NCBI RefSeq assembly: GCF_902167145.1
Contig: NC_050105.1
Coordinates: 142,895,988 to 142,959,987, forward strand
Origin: Zea mays
Lineage: Eukaryota > Streptophyta > Magnoliopsida > Poales > Poaceae
Length of the DNA: 64,000 nt
Direction: 5' to 3'
The notes below the pieces were generated by a model. It had not been told where the DNA came from, searched no databases, and worked only from the letters and a program-made list of their open reading frames with translations. Numbering within the stretch: the first letter of the stretch is position 1; every line of letters starts with the position of its first letter. This document shows positions 31,263 through 42,702 of this stretch, piece by piece. The position numbers and the translations under genes are program-made.

Positions 31263-32458
31263 GACCATTTCTAGTTTAAAAATCGTAGGTGTTAAGATTC
31301 GATATTATTGAAAATGGTCATTCATGTCTATTTTCGACAAAAATAGGGTTATGTAGCCATTGATCATCGACCAGAGGCTCGTACACCTCATCCCACATAT
31401 GTTTACTTGTCATAGATCACATTTTTTGATTTCTGGTGGAGACCATTTGTTAATAAAAAATCCCTAAGTGTTATCATTCGGTATTATTGAAAATAACCGT
31501 TAATGCTATTTTCGAAAAAATGGGGGTTGTGTGACCATTGAACAATAACTAGAGCCTCATACACCTGACCGACATATGTTTTCTTGCTATAGATCACTTT
31601 CTTGAATTTTTGATGGTGACCATTTCTTGGTTAATAATTCGTAGGTGTTATTCATCGGTATTATTGAAAATGGTCGTTTATGTTATTTTCATAAAAAATA
31701 TGAGTTGTGTGGCCATTGATCATCGATCAGAGGCTTATTCACGTCACTCCACATATGACATTCTTAGATTTCTAGACAAGTCCAATTCTTGGTAAAAAAT
31801 CTGTAGGTTTTATTCTTTAGATTTATTAAAACAGTCATTAATGGCTATTTTCGAAAAAATAGGGGTTGGGTGGCCATTGGTCATCAACTAGAGGCTCGTA
31901 CACCTCACCCCAAATACGTTTTCTTGCAATATATCACATTCTTAGATTTTTATTGGAGACCATTTTTGGTAAAAAAATGTCGGTGTTATCTTTCAGTATT
32001 ATTAAAAATGGTCGTTAATACTATTTTTAACATAAATAGGTGTTGTGTGACCATTGATAATTGACCAAAGGCTCGTATATCTCATCTCACATATATTTTC
32101 TTCCAATAGATCACATGCTTCGATTTCTGGTATAGACCAATTCTTGGTCAAAAATGCGTATGTGCTATCTTTCGGTATTATTGAAAATAATCGTTAATGA
32201 CTATTTTTGACAAAAATGAGGTTGTGTGGCCTTTGATTAATGACCAGAGACTCGTACACCTACCATAGATCACATTCTTGTATTTCTAGTGTTGACCATT
32301 TGTCGGTTAAAAATCCATATGTGTTAGCATTTAGTATTATTGAAAATGATCGTTCATGTTATTTTCAACAAAAATAGCTGTTGTGTGGCTATTGATTATC
32401 GACTAAAGGCTCATACACATCACCTCAAATATTTTCCTTGCCATAAATCACATTCTGT
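31263..32458 (-). repeat. Diverged 180-bp maize knob repeat array, copy 2
   Basis: About seven units, matching 21290-22485 almost base for base, so the array existed before the large duplication. Confidence 0.88.
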
Positions 32459-33165
32459 TGGACACCATTTTTATGTGGTACCAAGTCCCCCAACCTTAAA
32501 CACACTTAAATCCTAATAGATAATCTACTACTTTTCTATAAAAGGTATGACTTAATACTCCAAGGATTAAACACCAGAGTACTCCAAAGTTGAGCTAAAC
32601 ACACAAAATAAGTCTTCTGAATTGGTGCTAAGTTTGAACTTCCAGACTATGAAACCTTGAATCTTTAGACCACTGTTACTGCCAGTTTCATATGGATTTA
32701 GGGTTAAGTGATTTAATAAAGTTTGTGCACCTGATGCAACTCTATAATTTTGTTACATCGACCATTTTCAAACTATCTACAGATCAAAAGTTATAAAGGC
32801 CTGAAGAGAGCTCGCTGATAAGAAATTTCAGAATTCCAAACCCAGGTCAAGACTTAGTTTTGAGTTTTTTTCTATTTTTTCCTATGAAACTTGGAAATCT
32901 CTACACATGAAAGTTGCTTGGTTTGAAAATCCATATAACTTTGATATTTTGACTTTTGGCAAAATATTATCAGATCACAAATTTCATCTTTTGGACCAAA
33001 ACTAGAGTTTTTTAAACTAGGTTTTTTACTTTTTATCCATCACCACATTGCATTTAATTTTTTTTGGTTCTAGTGAATACATTTTAAGTGTATTAGAACA
33101 CAAAGATACCAATGCATATGATGACATGCCAGGTTTTAGTTTCCATTAACAACAGGGGTGTTACA
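32459..33165 (-). mobile_element. LTR (TGTAACACC family), minus orientation, copy 2
   Basis: Duplicate of 22486-23191. On the minus strand it starts at 33165. Confidence 0.7.
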
Positions 33166-33627
33166 AGCACCATCTCAAGTGTCTCAAATATACTACACCG
33201 TAGTGGGTTTGCCATATAATCTAGATTTCGAGCTTTACTGTTGGAGCGGGGTGTTTTGTTGCCCTAAATTATATAAATTACAATTATTTTTAATTTCTCT
33301 TAAAGTCGCGCAGCGTATAGACTACTGTCGTCCGACGGCCCACGAGCAATGCAAGCTACGAACCCAAGGGATCTCCCAAATAAAGTTGTGAAAGCTCTCG
33401 TTACTCACCGCCCGATCCAACGGATCGTGCTCTCGAAAACAAATCTTGGTCGTCCCCTTCCCCTCAAATCCAACGGCGTCAAGCTCACGTCCCGCAGATC
33501 GGCTCCTCGCACCATCCCCGCCCCGCCGCTATAAAAACACTCATCTGTTGCATTTCGATTCCGAACCCAAATCATCATTCCCTTTGCCTTCACATCAGAG
33601 TAGACGCGCACCCTAGGCTCTCGGGAG

Positions 33628-34080
33628 ATGGAGGACAGTAGCGCGGTGGTGGAGAAGTTGGCGTTTGGGCGAAAGCTAGGCGGCGAGCCAAAGAAGAAGG
33701 CGGTGTCGCGGTCTGTCAAGGCTGAGCTCCAGTTTCTAGTTGGGCGCATCAGGCGGTACCTTAAGGAAGGTCAGTACGCGCAGCGCGTCGGCAGGGGCGC
33801 GCCCGTGTTCTTTGCCAGCGTCCTTGAGTACCTCGCCGCCGAGGTCCTGTAGCTGGCGGGCGCCGCGACGCGCAATAGTAAGAGGGGCCGCATCGTCCCG
33901 CGCCACCTCCTCCTCGCCATTCGTAAGGACGAGGAGCTCGGCAAGCTGCTTGCCGGGGTCACCATCGCGCACGGCGGTGTGCTGCTCAACATCAACCTCG
34001 CCCTCCTCCCCAACAAGGCCGCCGCCGCCGCAGGCAGTAACAAGTCCCCCACGAAGTCCGCCGCGAAGTCGCCGAAGTAG
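33628..34080 (+). pseudogene. Histone H2A pseudogene A, copy 2
   Basis: Same frame as 23654-24106, with the same TAG at codon 75 (33850-33852), so the nonsense change predates the large duplication. The TATA box CTATAAAAAC lies about 90 bp upstream. Confidence 0.92.
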
Positions 34081-34218
34081 TGTCTTGTCTCACGTTCACC
34101 CCGTCCTATACACTGTGGTTGTGGATGTCGACTTTTGCCGTTTTGGAAGTGTGTAGTGATGCGTCGCCTGCGATTAACCTAAGTTCTAGTTAAATTTCTA
34201 GCTCTAGTGCTGCTTGGT

Positions 34219-34336
34219 AATGGGGTCTGCATGCAATATGGTGTTCACATGTGATGATACAAAAATGTCAAACTCAGACATAGATAAAGTGAAATTGTTT
34301 CTCCTTTTGTATTTCCTTACAAATTGGGTATTACAG
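34219..34336 (+). mobile_element. LTR end fragment (TATTACA family), copy 2
   Basis: Duplicate of 24245-24362. Confidence 0.6.
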
Positions 34337-34427
34337 AAACTTAGGTTAAAATTATTCACTTTGAGTTATTCCGAACCAAGCACCTAATAATAACTTAGAT
34401 TATACAGAACAATCAAGTCGCATGGCT

Positions 34428-34619
34428 AACGCCTAGTCAGCGTTTGAACTTCGGACAGTGAGTTATTCCGAAGTCCGTGGCCTTCTCGATGAGGTTGGTG
34501 AGCGAGTGCTCGTACTCGAATTCAGTGAGGTCGCACAACATCTTCCCAGCATCCCCTCCCGCTGTCGCCCCGTGTTCTGTTCTATAGCTAGAAATACGGT
34601 GGCGATGTGCCTTGTACAA
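34428..34619 (-). pseudogene. Unidentified gene fragment beside H2A, copy 2
   Basis: Duplicate of 24454-24645, encoding GKMLCDLTEFEYEHSLTNL on the minus strand. Confidence 0.45.
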
Positions 34620-35356
34620 GATGCAAAGGCGTCAACGTTTTTGTTTGTTACTTTGCTGTTTTTTGAAATTGACGGGACCTGAACATTGTCTAGTCATGAG
34701 AACACAAATCATCCGCAGATTATTGCCCCGAAATTTGTATTGCTCACTGTCTGGGAGAGTTTGTCCAGCATTCCACTTGAAGCAAATTGGTTGCATATTT
34801 GAATCCTCAACCCAATCTGCACACGTGTCTATCTACAATTGACCTGGTACAACAATTCAACAACGACGCTAAGTCACTAGTTTAACTACATTTCAGATAC
34901 ACCAATACAGCATCAAAGCAGCACAATACTACAGATGTGCTGTTGGGCACATATGTATTGTATGCAGCCTGAAGATTTTGGTCGGATGTGCCTGTCAATC
35001 TACCAATTTCGTCATAAATGGACACAGATGCAACATGTATGCAGCCATCACTTCGTTTGGTAACGCTAGCACCCATATCACAGATGTTTGCAAAACATGA
35101 TAGGATGCAAATCTTACTTATTATGGAATGATAAGAGAGAATTAGTTCAGCATCAAATAAAGCAAGGCACTTCTTCCCATTAAACTTCACATGGAATGGA
35201 GACCCCATTACCAAGCAACACTAGAGCTAGAAATTTAACTAGAACTTAGGTCAATCGCAGACGACACATCACTACACACTTGCAAAACGGCAAAAGTCAA
35301 CATCCACAACCACAGTGTATAGCACGGGGTGAACGTGAGACGAGACACTACTTCGG

Positions 35357-35799
35357 CTACTTCGCGGCGGCCTTCGTGGGGGACTTGCTGCTGCCTGCGG
35401 CGGCGACGACCTTGTTGGGGAGGAGGGCGGGGTTGATGTTGGACAACACACCATCGTGCGTGATGGTGACCTCGACAAGCAGATTGCCGAGCTCCTCGTC
35501 CTTGCGGATGGCCAGGAGGAGGTAGCGCGGGACGATGCGGCCCCTCTTGCTGTCACGCGCCGCGGCACCCGCCAGCTCCATGACCTCGGCGGCGAGGTAC
35601 TCGAGGACGCTGGCAAGGAACACGGGCGCGCCCCTACCGACGCGTTGCCCGTACTGACCTTCCTTCAGGTACCACCTGATGCGCCCAACTGGAACTGGAG
35701 CCCGGCCTTGACAGTTCGCGACACCGCATTCTTCTTTGGCCCGCCGCCCAGCTTCCGCCCAAACGCAAACTTCTCCACCACCGCGCTGTCGTCCTCTAT
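35357..35799 (-). pseudogene. Histone H2A pseudogene B, copy 2 (start codon lost, frameshift)
   Basis: Duplicate of 25383-25825 with the same frameshift. In addition the initiating ATG is ATA here, a change arising after the duplication. The octamer CGCGGATC (minus, 35927-35934) and TATA box (minus, 35889-35899) are retained. Confidence 0.9.
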
Positions 35800-36263
35800 C
35801 CCCCGAGAGCCTAGGGTGCACGTCTGCTCTAATGTGGAGGCAAAGGGAATGGTGATTTGGATTCGAAATCGGAATGCAGCGGAGGAATGTTTTTATAGCG
35901 GCGGGACGGGGATGGTGTGGGGGACCGATCCGCGGGACGTGAGCTTGACGCCGTTGGATTTGAGGGGAAGGGGACGACCAGGATTTGTTTTCGAGAGCAC
36001 GATCCGTTAGATTGGGCAGTGAGGAACGAGCGCTTTTATAGCTGTATTTGGGAGATCCCTTGGGTCGGTAGCTTGCATGGCCCGTGGGCCGTCGGACGAC
36101 AGTGGTCTATACGATGCGCGACTTTAGGACAATTTAAAAATGATTGTATTTTATATAATTTATGGCAACAACAAAACATTCCGCTCCAACAGTAAAGCTC
36201 CAAATTTAGATTATAGGGCAGCCCACTACGGTGTAGTATATTTGAAACACTTGAGATGGTGCT

Positions 36264-36680
36264 TGTAACACCCGTGGTGTTAATAGAAACTAAAACCCGA
36301 CATGACATCATATGCATTGACATCTTTGTGTTGTAATACACTTAAAATGTATTCACTAAGACCAAAAAAAACTTTAAGTGGGATATGGTGATGGATAGAG
36401 AGTCGAAAATCTAGTATGAAAAACTCTAGTTTTGGTCCAAATATCAAAGTTATAGGGTTTTCCAAACCAAGCAACTTTCATGTGCACAGATTTTCAAGTT
36501 TAAAGGAAAAACTAAGTCTTGACCTAGGGTTTGAAATTCTGAAATTTTTATCAGCGAGCTCTCTTTAAGCCTCTTTAACTTTTGATCTGTAGATAGTTTG
36601 AAAATGGTCGCTGTAACAAAGTTGTAGAGTTGCACTAGGTGCACAAACTTGATTAAATCACTTAACCCTAAATCTATATG
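36264..36680 (+). mobile_element. LTR (TGTAACACC family), left part, copy 2
   Basis: It is interrupted after CTATATG by the solo LTR 36681-38381 and resumes at 38387. Confidence 0.72.
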
Positions 36681-38381
36681 TGTCGGGGACCATAATTAGG
36701 GGTACCTTCAAGACGCCTAATTCTCAGCTGGTAACCCCCATCAGCATAAAGCTGCAGAGGCCTGATGGGTGCGATTAAGTCAGGGATCAGTCCATACGAG
36801 CGACTCGATCACGCCTTGCCCGAGCCTAGCCTCGGACAAGGGCAGCCGACCCCGAGGGATTTCCGTCTCGCCCGAGGCCCCCCTCCAACGGCGGACACAT
36901 CTCCGGCTCGCCCGAGGCCTTGCCTTCGCTAAGAAGCAACCCTGACTAAATCGCCGCGCCGACCGACCGAGTCGCAGGAGCATTTAACGCAAAGGTGGCC
37001 TGACACCTTTATCCTGACGCGCGCCCCCCGGCAGAGCCGAAGTGACCGCCGTCACTTCGCCGCTCCACTGACCGGTCTGACAGAAGGACAGCGCCGCCTG
37101 CGCCACTCCGACTGCAGTGCCACTTGACAGAGTGAGACTAACAGGCAGTGAGGCCCTGACAAAGGCGCCATAGGAAACTCCGCTCTGCCCGACCCAGGGC
37201 TCGGACTCGGGCTAAGCCCGGAAGACGGCGAACTCCGCTCCGCCCGACCCAGGGCTCGGACTCGGGCTAGGCCCCGGAAGACGGCGAACTCCGCTCCGCC
37301 CGACCCAGGGCTCGGACTCGGGCTAAGCCCCGGAAGACGGCGAACTCCGCTCCGCCCGACCCAGGGCTCGGCGAACTCCGCTCCGCCCGACCCAGGGCTC
37401 GGACTCGGGCTAAGCCCCGAAAGACGGCGAACTCCGCTCCGCCCGACCCCGGGCTCGGACTCGGGCTAGGCCCCGGAAGACGGCGAACTCCGCTCCGCCC
37501 GACCCAGGGCTCGGACTCGGGCTAGGCTCCGGAAGACGACGAACTCCGCTTCGCCCGACCCCAGGGCTCGGACTCCGCCCTGGCCTCTGCCGAACGACCT
37601 CCGCCTCGCCCGACCCAGGGGCTCGGGCTCGGCCTCGGCCATGGAAGACAGACTCGACCTCGGCTTCGGAGGAGCCTCCACGTCGCCCGACCTAGGGCGC
37701 AAGCCAGCCACGTCAACAGGAAGCGCCATCATCACCTTACCCCGAGCCGACTCGGGCCGCAGAGAACAAGACCGGCGTCCCATCTGGCTAGCTCCGCCAG
37801 ATAGGCAATGATGGCGCCCCGCAAGCCCTGTGACGACGACGACTCTCAGCTCTCTTACGGAAGCAGGAGGACGTCAGCAAGGACTCAACCGCTCCGACAA
37901 CTGTCCCTCCGCCAGGCTCCGTTGCTCCTCCGACAGCCACGACATCACACCAGCTGGGTGCCAAGATCTCTCCGGCTGCCACATTGGCATGTACTTAGGG
38001 CGCTAGCTCTCCCCCGCTAGACACGTAGCACTCTGCTACACCCCCATTGTACACCTGGATCCTCTCCTTACGCCTATAAAAGGAAGGACCAGGGCCCTCT
38101 TAGAGAGAGTTGGCCGCGCGGGGACGAGGACGAGACAGGCGCTCTCTTGGGGCCGCTCGCTTCCCTCACCCGCGTGGACGCTTGTAACCCCCTACTGCAA
38201 GCGCACCCGACCTGGGCGCGGGACGAACACGAAGGCCGCGGGATTTCCACCTCTCTCACGCCCGTCTCCGGCCACCTCGCTTCCCCCCTTCGCGCTCTCC
38301 CACGCGCTCGACCCATCTGGGCTGGGGCACACGACACACTCACTCTTCGGCTTAGGGACCCCCGGTCTCGAAACGCCGACA
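36681..38381 (+). mobile_element. Solo gypsy LTR, 1701 bp, TSD ATATG
   Basis: This begins TGTCGGGGACCATAATTAGG and ends TCGAAACGCCGACA. It is flanked by ATATG at 36676-36680 and 38382-38386, a 5-bp retroviral-type target duplication. The interrupted host LTR rejoins exactly as in the uninterrupted relative at 52700. No internal sequence remains, the product expected of LTR-LTR recombination. The matching LTR of copy 1 kept some gag sequence. Confidence 0.93.
37177..37565 (+). repeat. 54-bp GC-rich minisatellite inside the LTR, copy 2
   Basis: Same unit as 27217-27665 but about one unit fewer. Confidence 0.9.
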
Positions 38382-38386
38382 ATATG

Positions 38387-39058
38387 AAACTGGCAGTAAC
38401 AGTGGTCTAAAGATTCAAGGTTTCATAGTCTGGAAGTTCAGACTTAACACCAATTTAGAAGACTAACTTTGTGTGTTTGGCCCAACTTTTGAGTTCTCTG
38501 GTGTTTGAACTTTGGAGTATTAACTCGTACCTTTTATAAAAAAGTTGTAGATTATCTATTAGGGTACAAGTGTGTTTAAGGGTGGGGGACTTGGTACCAC
38601 ATAAAAATTTCAGAAAAAGGTGCTCGAAGATAGCCTGTCAGACTGTGATTTTGCTCTGAGGTTACCTAACAGTGCTGATCACTCAACTTTGGATCCATTT
38701 CGTGCTTGCTCCATTGAGAAAATGATTTAGATCATTATAACAAAGATGAAGCTCTTATATTGGGGAACAAATCTCTTATAAAGGGTTGGACATAGTGTTG
38801 TGCAAAAAAAAAGTTAAGTAACCCCAAACATGCACTGTCTGTCTACATTTGAGAGGAAGTATAATTCAGAAGCTGAAACTGAGCTTCAAAGGAGTGTAAC
38901 CAGGTTTGGGGTTTTATTATTTGAGATCTGGATACTTTTGATCACAAAACGCTATAAAGGAATTAAAGACCATATGCAGGGAAATGGATTCCTTTTAGAT
39001 ATGTTAGTCTAGTATCACACAAAATATCAAGTATTATGCTCTAGAACCTACCCTGTCA
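38387..39058 (+). mobile_element. LTR (TGTAACACC family), right part, copy 2
   Basis: This continues 36264-36680 after the solo LTR and matches 52700-53328. It stops at CCTACCCTGTCAGG, where the truncated Sirevirus begins. Confidence 0.7.
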
Positions 39059-39065
39059 GGTTATG

Positions 39066-39868
39066 TGGTGTTTTGGTGATTAAGTGTCCAACACAAATGT
39101 TCTGAGCTCTTTATGTGTTAAACAAGCAAAAGGTATGTTTATAGACTTAGTAAATTGTTTTATGTACTAACATGGTTATCCAAGTGCTAGAAACAGTGAC
39201 TAAAGAACAAGAGAAGAAAAGAGAGAAGAGTTGGCTGTGTGCGGCCAACACCAGCTCGGTCTGGGTGCACCGGACAGCGTTCGGTGCGCCAGGCTGGTCC
39301 GCGTGAACTCGTTGCTCTCGGGACTCGACAACGGCATACGACTAAAAATCACCGGACTGTCCGGTGAGTCATCTGCGACGAACTCGATGCTCTCGGGAAT
39401 GAAGAAAGTCGACGTGGCTATAATTCACCGGACTGTCCGGTGGTGCACCGGACTGTTCGGTGAGCCAACGGTTGCCAACGCCAACGGTCGGCCGCGAAAT
39501 CTGCGGGCGACGCGTGGCAGCTCCAACGGTCGGAAGGAAGCACCAGACTGTTCGGTGTGCACCGGACAGTGTATGGTGCGCCAATGGGTCCGGAGTTGCA
39601 ACAATCGACTGTGCCGTTTTTGGAAGGAAATCGCGCACCGGACAGGTTAAAATAGCTGTCCGATGGCGCATCGGCCTGTCCTGGGCGTCACTCGACAGAA
39701 GGCAAGGATGGCCTTCCAAGTTGGTCTCCAACGACTCTTAGCTGCCTTGGGGCTATAAAATGGGCCCCTAGGCGCATGGAGGAGACAACCAAGCATTCAC
39801 TAAGCATCCTAAGACTCCAAGACTCCAACTCCATGCATTTGATTCTCTGTGTTAGTGATCAAAAGCCG
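39066..39868 (+). mobile_element. Sirevirus (copia) 5' LTR, truncated
   Basis: This matches the 3' LTR at 48989-49790 (GTGTTTTGGTGATTAAGT, CCGGACTGTCCGGTG motifs, GGGGCTATAAAATGGGCCCC promoter at about 39750). It lacks the first 25 or so bases and the end of the LTR. After CTCTGTGTTAGTGATC it jumps into pol, so the LTR end, PBS, gag and most of pol are deleted. Confidence 0.8.
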
Positions 39869-39883
39869 ATCGCACTCTTTTTA

Positions 39884-40859
39884 CAAAAACTTTTTGTGTT
39901 TCAAATTTATGTCGATGACATAATATTTAGTTCTACTAATCAAAAGTGTTGTGAGGAGTTTAGCAGGGTGATGACTCAAAAGTTCGATATGTCGATGATG
40001 AGCGAGTTGACCTACTTCCTTGGATTCCAAATGAAGCAACTAAAAGACGACACCTTCATCTCACAAACCAAGTACACTCAAGATCTTCTCAAGAGGTTTG
40101 GAATGAAAGACGCCAAGCCCGCAAAGACACCGATGGGAACCAACGGGCATGTCGACCTCATCAAAGGAGGTAAGTCTGTTGATCAAAAGACATACCGGTC
40201 CATGATAGGTTCCTTACTTTATTTATGTGCTAGTAGACTGGACATTATGCTTAGTTTATGCATGTGTGCTAGATATCAATCCGACCTAAGGAATGTCACC
40301 TTGTGGCCATTAAGCGAATTCTTAGATATTTAGTTGCTACGCGTTGCTTCGGCATCTGGTATCCAAATGGGTCTACCTTTGACTTAATTGGATACTCAGA
40401 CTCTGATTATGCCGGGTGAAAGGTTGATAGGAAGAGCACATTAGGGACATGCCAATTTCTCGAAAGGTCACTGGTGTCCTAGAGTTCTAAGAAACAAACA
40501 TCCGTTGCCCTATCCACCGCTGAGGCCGAGTATGTTGCCGTAGGACAGTGTTGTGCGCAACTACTTTGGATGAGGCAAACCCTCCGGGACTTTGGCTACA
40601 ATCTGAGCAAAGTCCCACTCCTATGTGACAAGAGAGTGCAATCCGCATGGCGGATAATCCTGTTGAACACAGCCACACTAAGCACATAGACATCCGGCAT
40701 CACTTCCTGAGAGACCACCAGCAAAAGAGAGATATCGAGGTGTATCATATTAATACCGAGAACCAGCTAGCCGATATCCTCACCAAGCCTTTAGATGATA
40801 AAAGGTTTTGCAGGTTGCGTAGTGAGCTAAATGTCTTAGATTCGCGTAACTTGGATTGA
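39884..40859 (+). pseudogene. Sirevirus copia pol fragment (RT C-terminal part and RNase H)
   Basis: The frame reads IYVDDIIFSSTNQ, carrying the reverse transcriptase YVDD (39908-39919). It continues with the copia RT tail (SELTYFLGFQMKQLKDDTFI, YRSMIGSLLYLCASRLDIM), then a frameshift near 40300 and several stops. RNase H motifs follow (YSDSDYAG, ALSTAEAEYVA, KHIDIRHHFLRDH), ending ENQLADILTKPLDD and LNVLDSRNLD, typical of Sireviruses of the Opie/Ji type. It is inactive. Confidence 0.88.
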
Positions 40860-41656
40860 TCTATAACATACATGTGTTCTATGCCTTTGATCATGTTACT
40901 TTGTGCATTTCAATCAATTATTGTTATTTATGGTGCTCAAGTTGTACAAGTGATCCCCGAACCTCATAAGTCCATATGCGAATGATGCATATATTAAGAG
41001 GGAGATGTGCTACAACTTGACCCTTTGAGACTAACCTGGTTGTTTGAGTATTCTTCATGTAGTCTCAAAGGTGCATTGAAAGCGAAAAATAAACTTGGAC
41101 GATGAAAAGTCTTCCACTACACTCCGGTATTAGTGTACTTCCTTCCAAGTTCATACTTGCAATCTCATTGCCCTTTTGCTCTTAATTGACATTTTTGGTG
41201 AGGCAATGGGGTTAAATGGGCAAAAAATGATCCCATTTTGGTGCTTTTAATGCCCAAGGGGGAGAAATTAAGGCCAAAACAAATGGATCATCTACCACTT
41301 GTGAATTTCAAAATAATAGAGTTAGAATTTTTGATTTGTCTAAAATTCTCTTATTGCAAAATTTGGTCTCTTGTGGGGAGAATTTTGATTATGGAAAAAA
41401 GGGAGAGTTTTTTGCACTTGATCAATTTTTCTCTTGGAATAACTCTCTATGTGCCCAAACAAGTGTGTTTGACTTAGAGATAGGAAAATGAATTTAATTT
41501 GCAAAAACAAACCAAGTGGTGGCAAAGAGTGATCCAATTATGCCAAATAATAGTCAAAAACAATTTGGTCTTCAATTGCATTGATTTTGCACTTCTTTTT
41601 GTTGCTTTTTGATGTGTTGGCATAATTCACCAAAAAGGGAGAGATTGAAAGGGAAA
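40860..41656 (+). other. Sirevirus 3' untranslated region with polypurine tract
   Basis: AT-rich, non-coding, with the Sirevirus-like GAGGCAATGGGGTTAAATGG segment. It ends in the purine-rich tract AAAAAGGGAGAGATTGAAAG immediately before the 3' LTR, the primer site for plus-strand DNA synthesis. Confidence 0.8.
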
Positions 41657-41955
41657 TGTGCCCTTAGGCCATTTCTATAAGGCCCCGTTTGTTTCGTTGG
41701 AATTGAATTCCATTTTAATAATTATAATCTAGATAAAACTAATTAAGTTTATATATTTATATATGTAATATATTTTTATATTATCTTAAATCACACGAGA
41801 GAGATAGTTATATACTACATTTATGTTATAACAAAGTAAATAAAAGAGTGTGTTATAAATTGTACATCGGAAAAATAACATGTAAATCTATAGAATCAAT
41901 TTCCACCTTTCACCCCATAAATTTAAGATAGTCTTATATGATAACTAGGTGGATG

Positions 41956-41973
41956 CCCGTGCGTTGCAACGGG
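41956..41973 (-). other. Helitron 3' terminal hairpin
   Basis: On the minus strand, CCCGT and ACGGG pair around an 8-nt loop, 7 nt before the terminal CTAG (41948-41945). Confidence 0.8.
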
Positions 41974-42702
41974 AAGATAAAATATCACGATAACTCATGT
42001 ACAAATATGTTATAATATTATAGAAAAAGGTTACAAATGTGTTATAATGTTTAGGAAAGAAAACAAAGTCACAGCCTGTGCATTCACTGGGACCTGATAA
42101 CATTAGGTGGACTAACCTCTCCACATGACGAAAAGGCAATAGAGTTGCAATTGCAAGCACACAAAAAAGTGGTCTGCACAAGAAAGTGTATATCATGGCA
42201 GATGTTCTTCGGACTTGGAAAATAATACACGAGAAAAAGAAGACATGGAAAATATGTAGTTCTACACGCATATTGTTGATGCACCATCGGTATTGCACGA
42301 ATCAACTTGTCTTACAATTTCTAATAATAGTCAAATATGTCGACAATCGTACATTAATCTAATCTTTTTTTGCGATACTGATAAGTCGTTGTTGTATGTT
42401 TGGAGGGATAGCATAGCGGCATGAATTCTCCTCGTAACTTAATAGATCAATTACAAAGTTCCTTCGAAGAATCTTTGTATCCTACACACAAAGACATAAG
42501 AGAACAGTACGTCAAATTTATATTATGTAACTGAAATGTATGTTTGAACATGAACCAAACGTACTCCACTCACCCTATTAAATTCCATTCGTCTACCACT
42601 CCCCCACATGACCATAGCTTGTAGAACGAAGTAGCTTGTATTAACCCTACAGAATAATGTTTGGCCAACTATATTATATACAATGGTTATCATAGAAAAA
42701 TT

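Larger units (their letters stand above)
29622..38154 (+). repeat. Large direct duplication, copy 2 (about 8.5 kb)
   Basis: Same content and order as 19840-28254. The offset grows from 9782 to 9974 by the H2A genes, mostly from the 182 bp added by a MITE plus its target duplication. A 12-bp segment (AGTATCCCTTGA region near 30254) is present here and missing in copy 1. The offset falls to 9900 by the end, through fewer minisatellite units and a small deletion near 36505. Confidence 0.93.
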
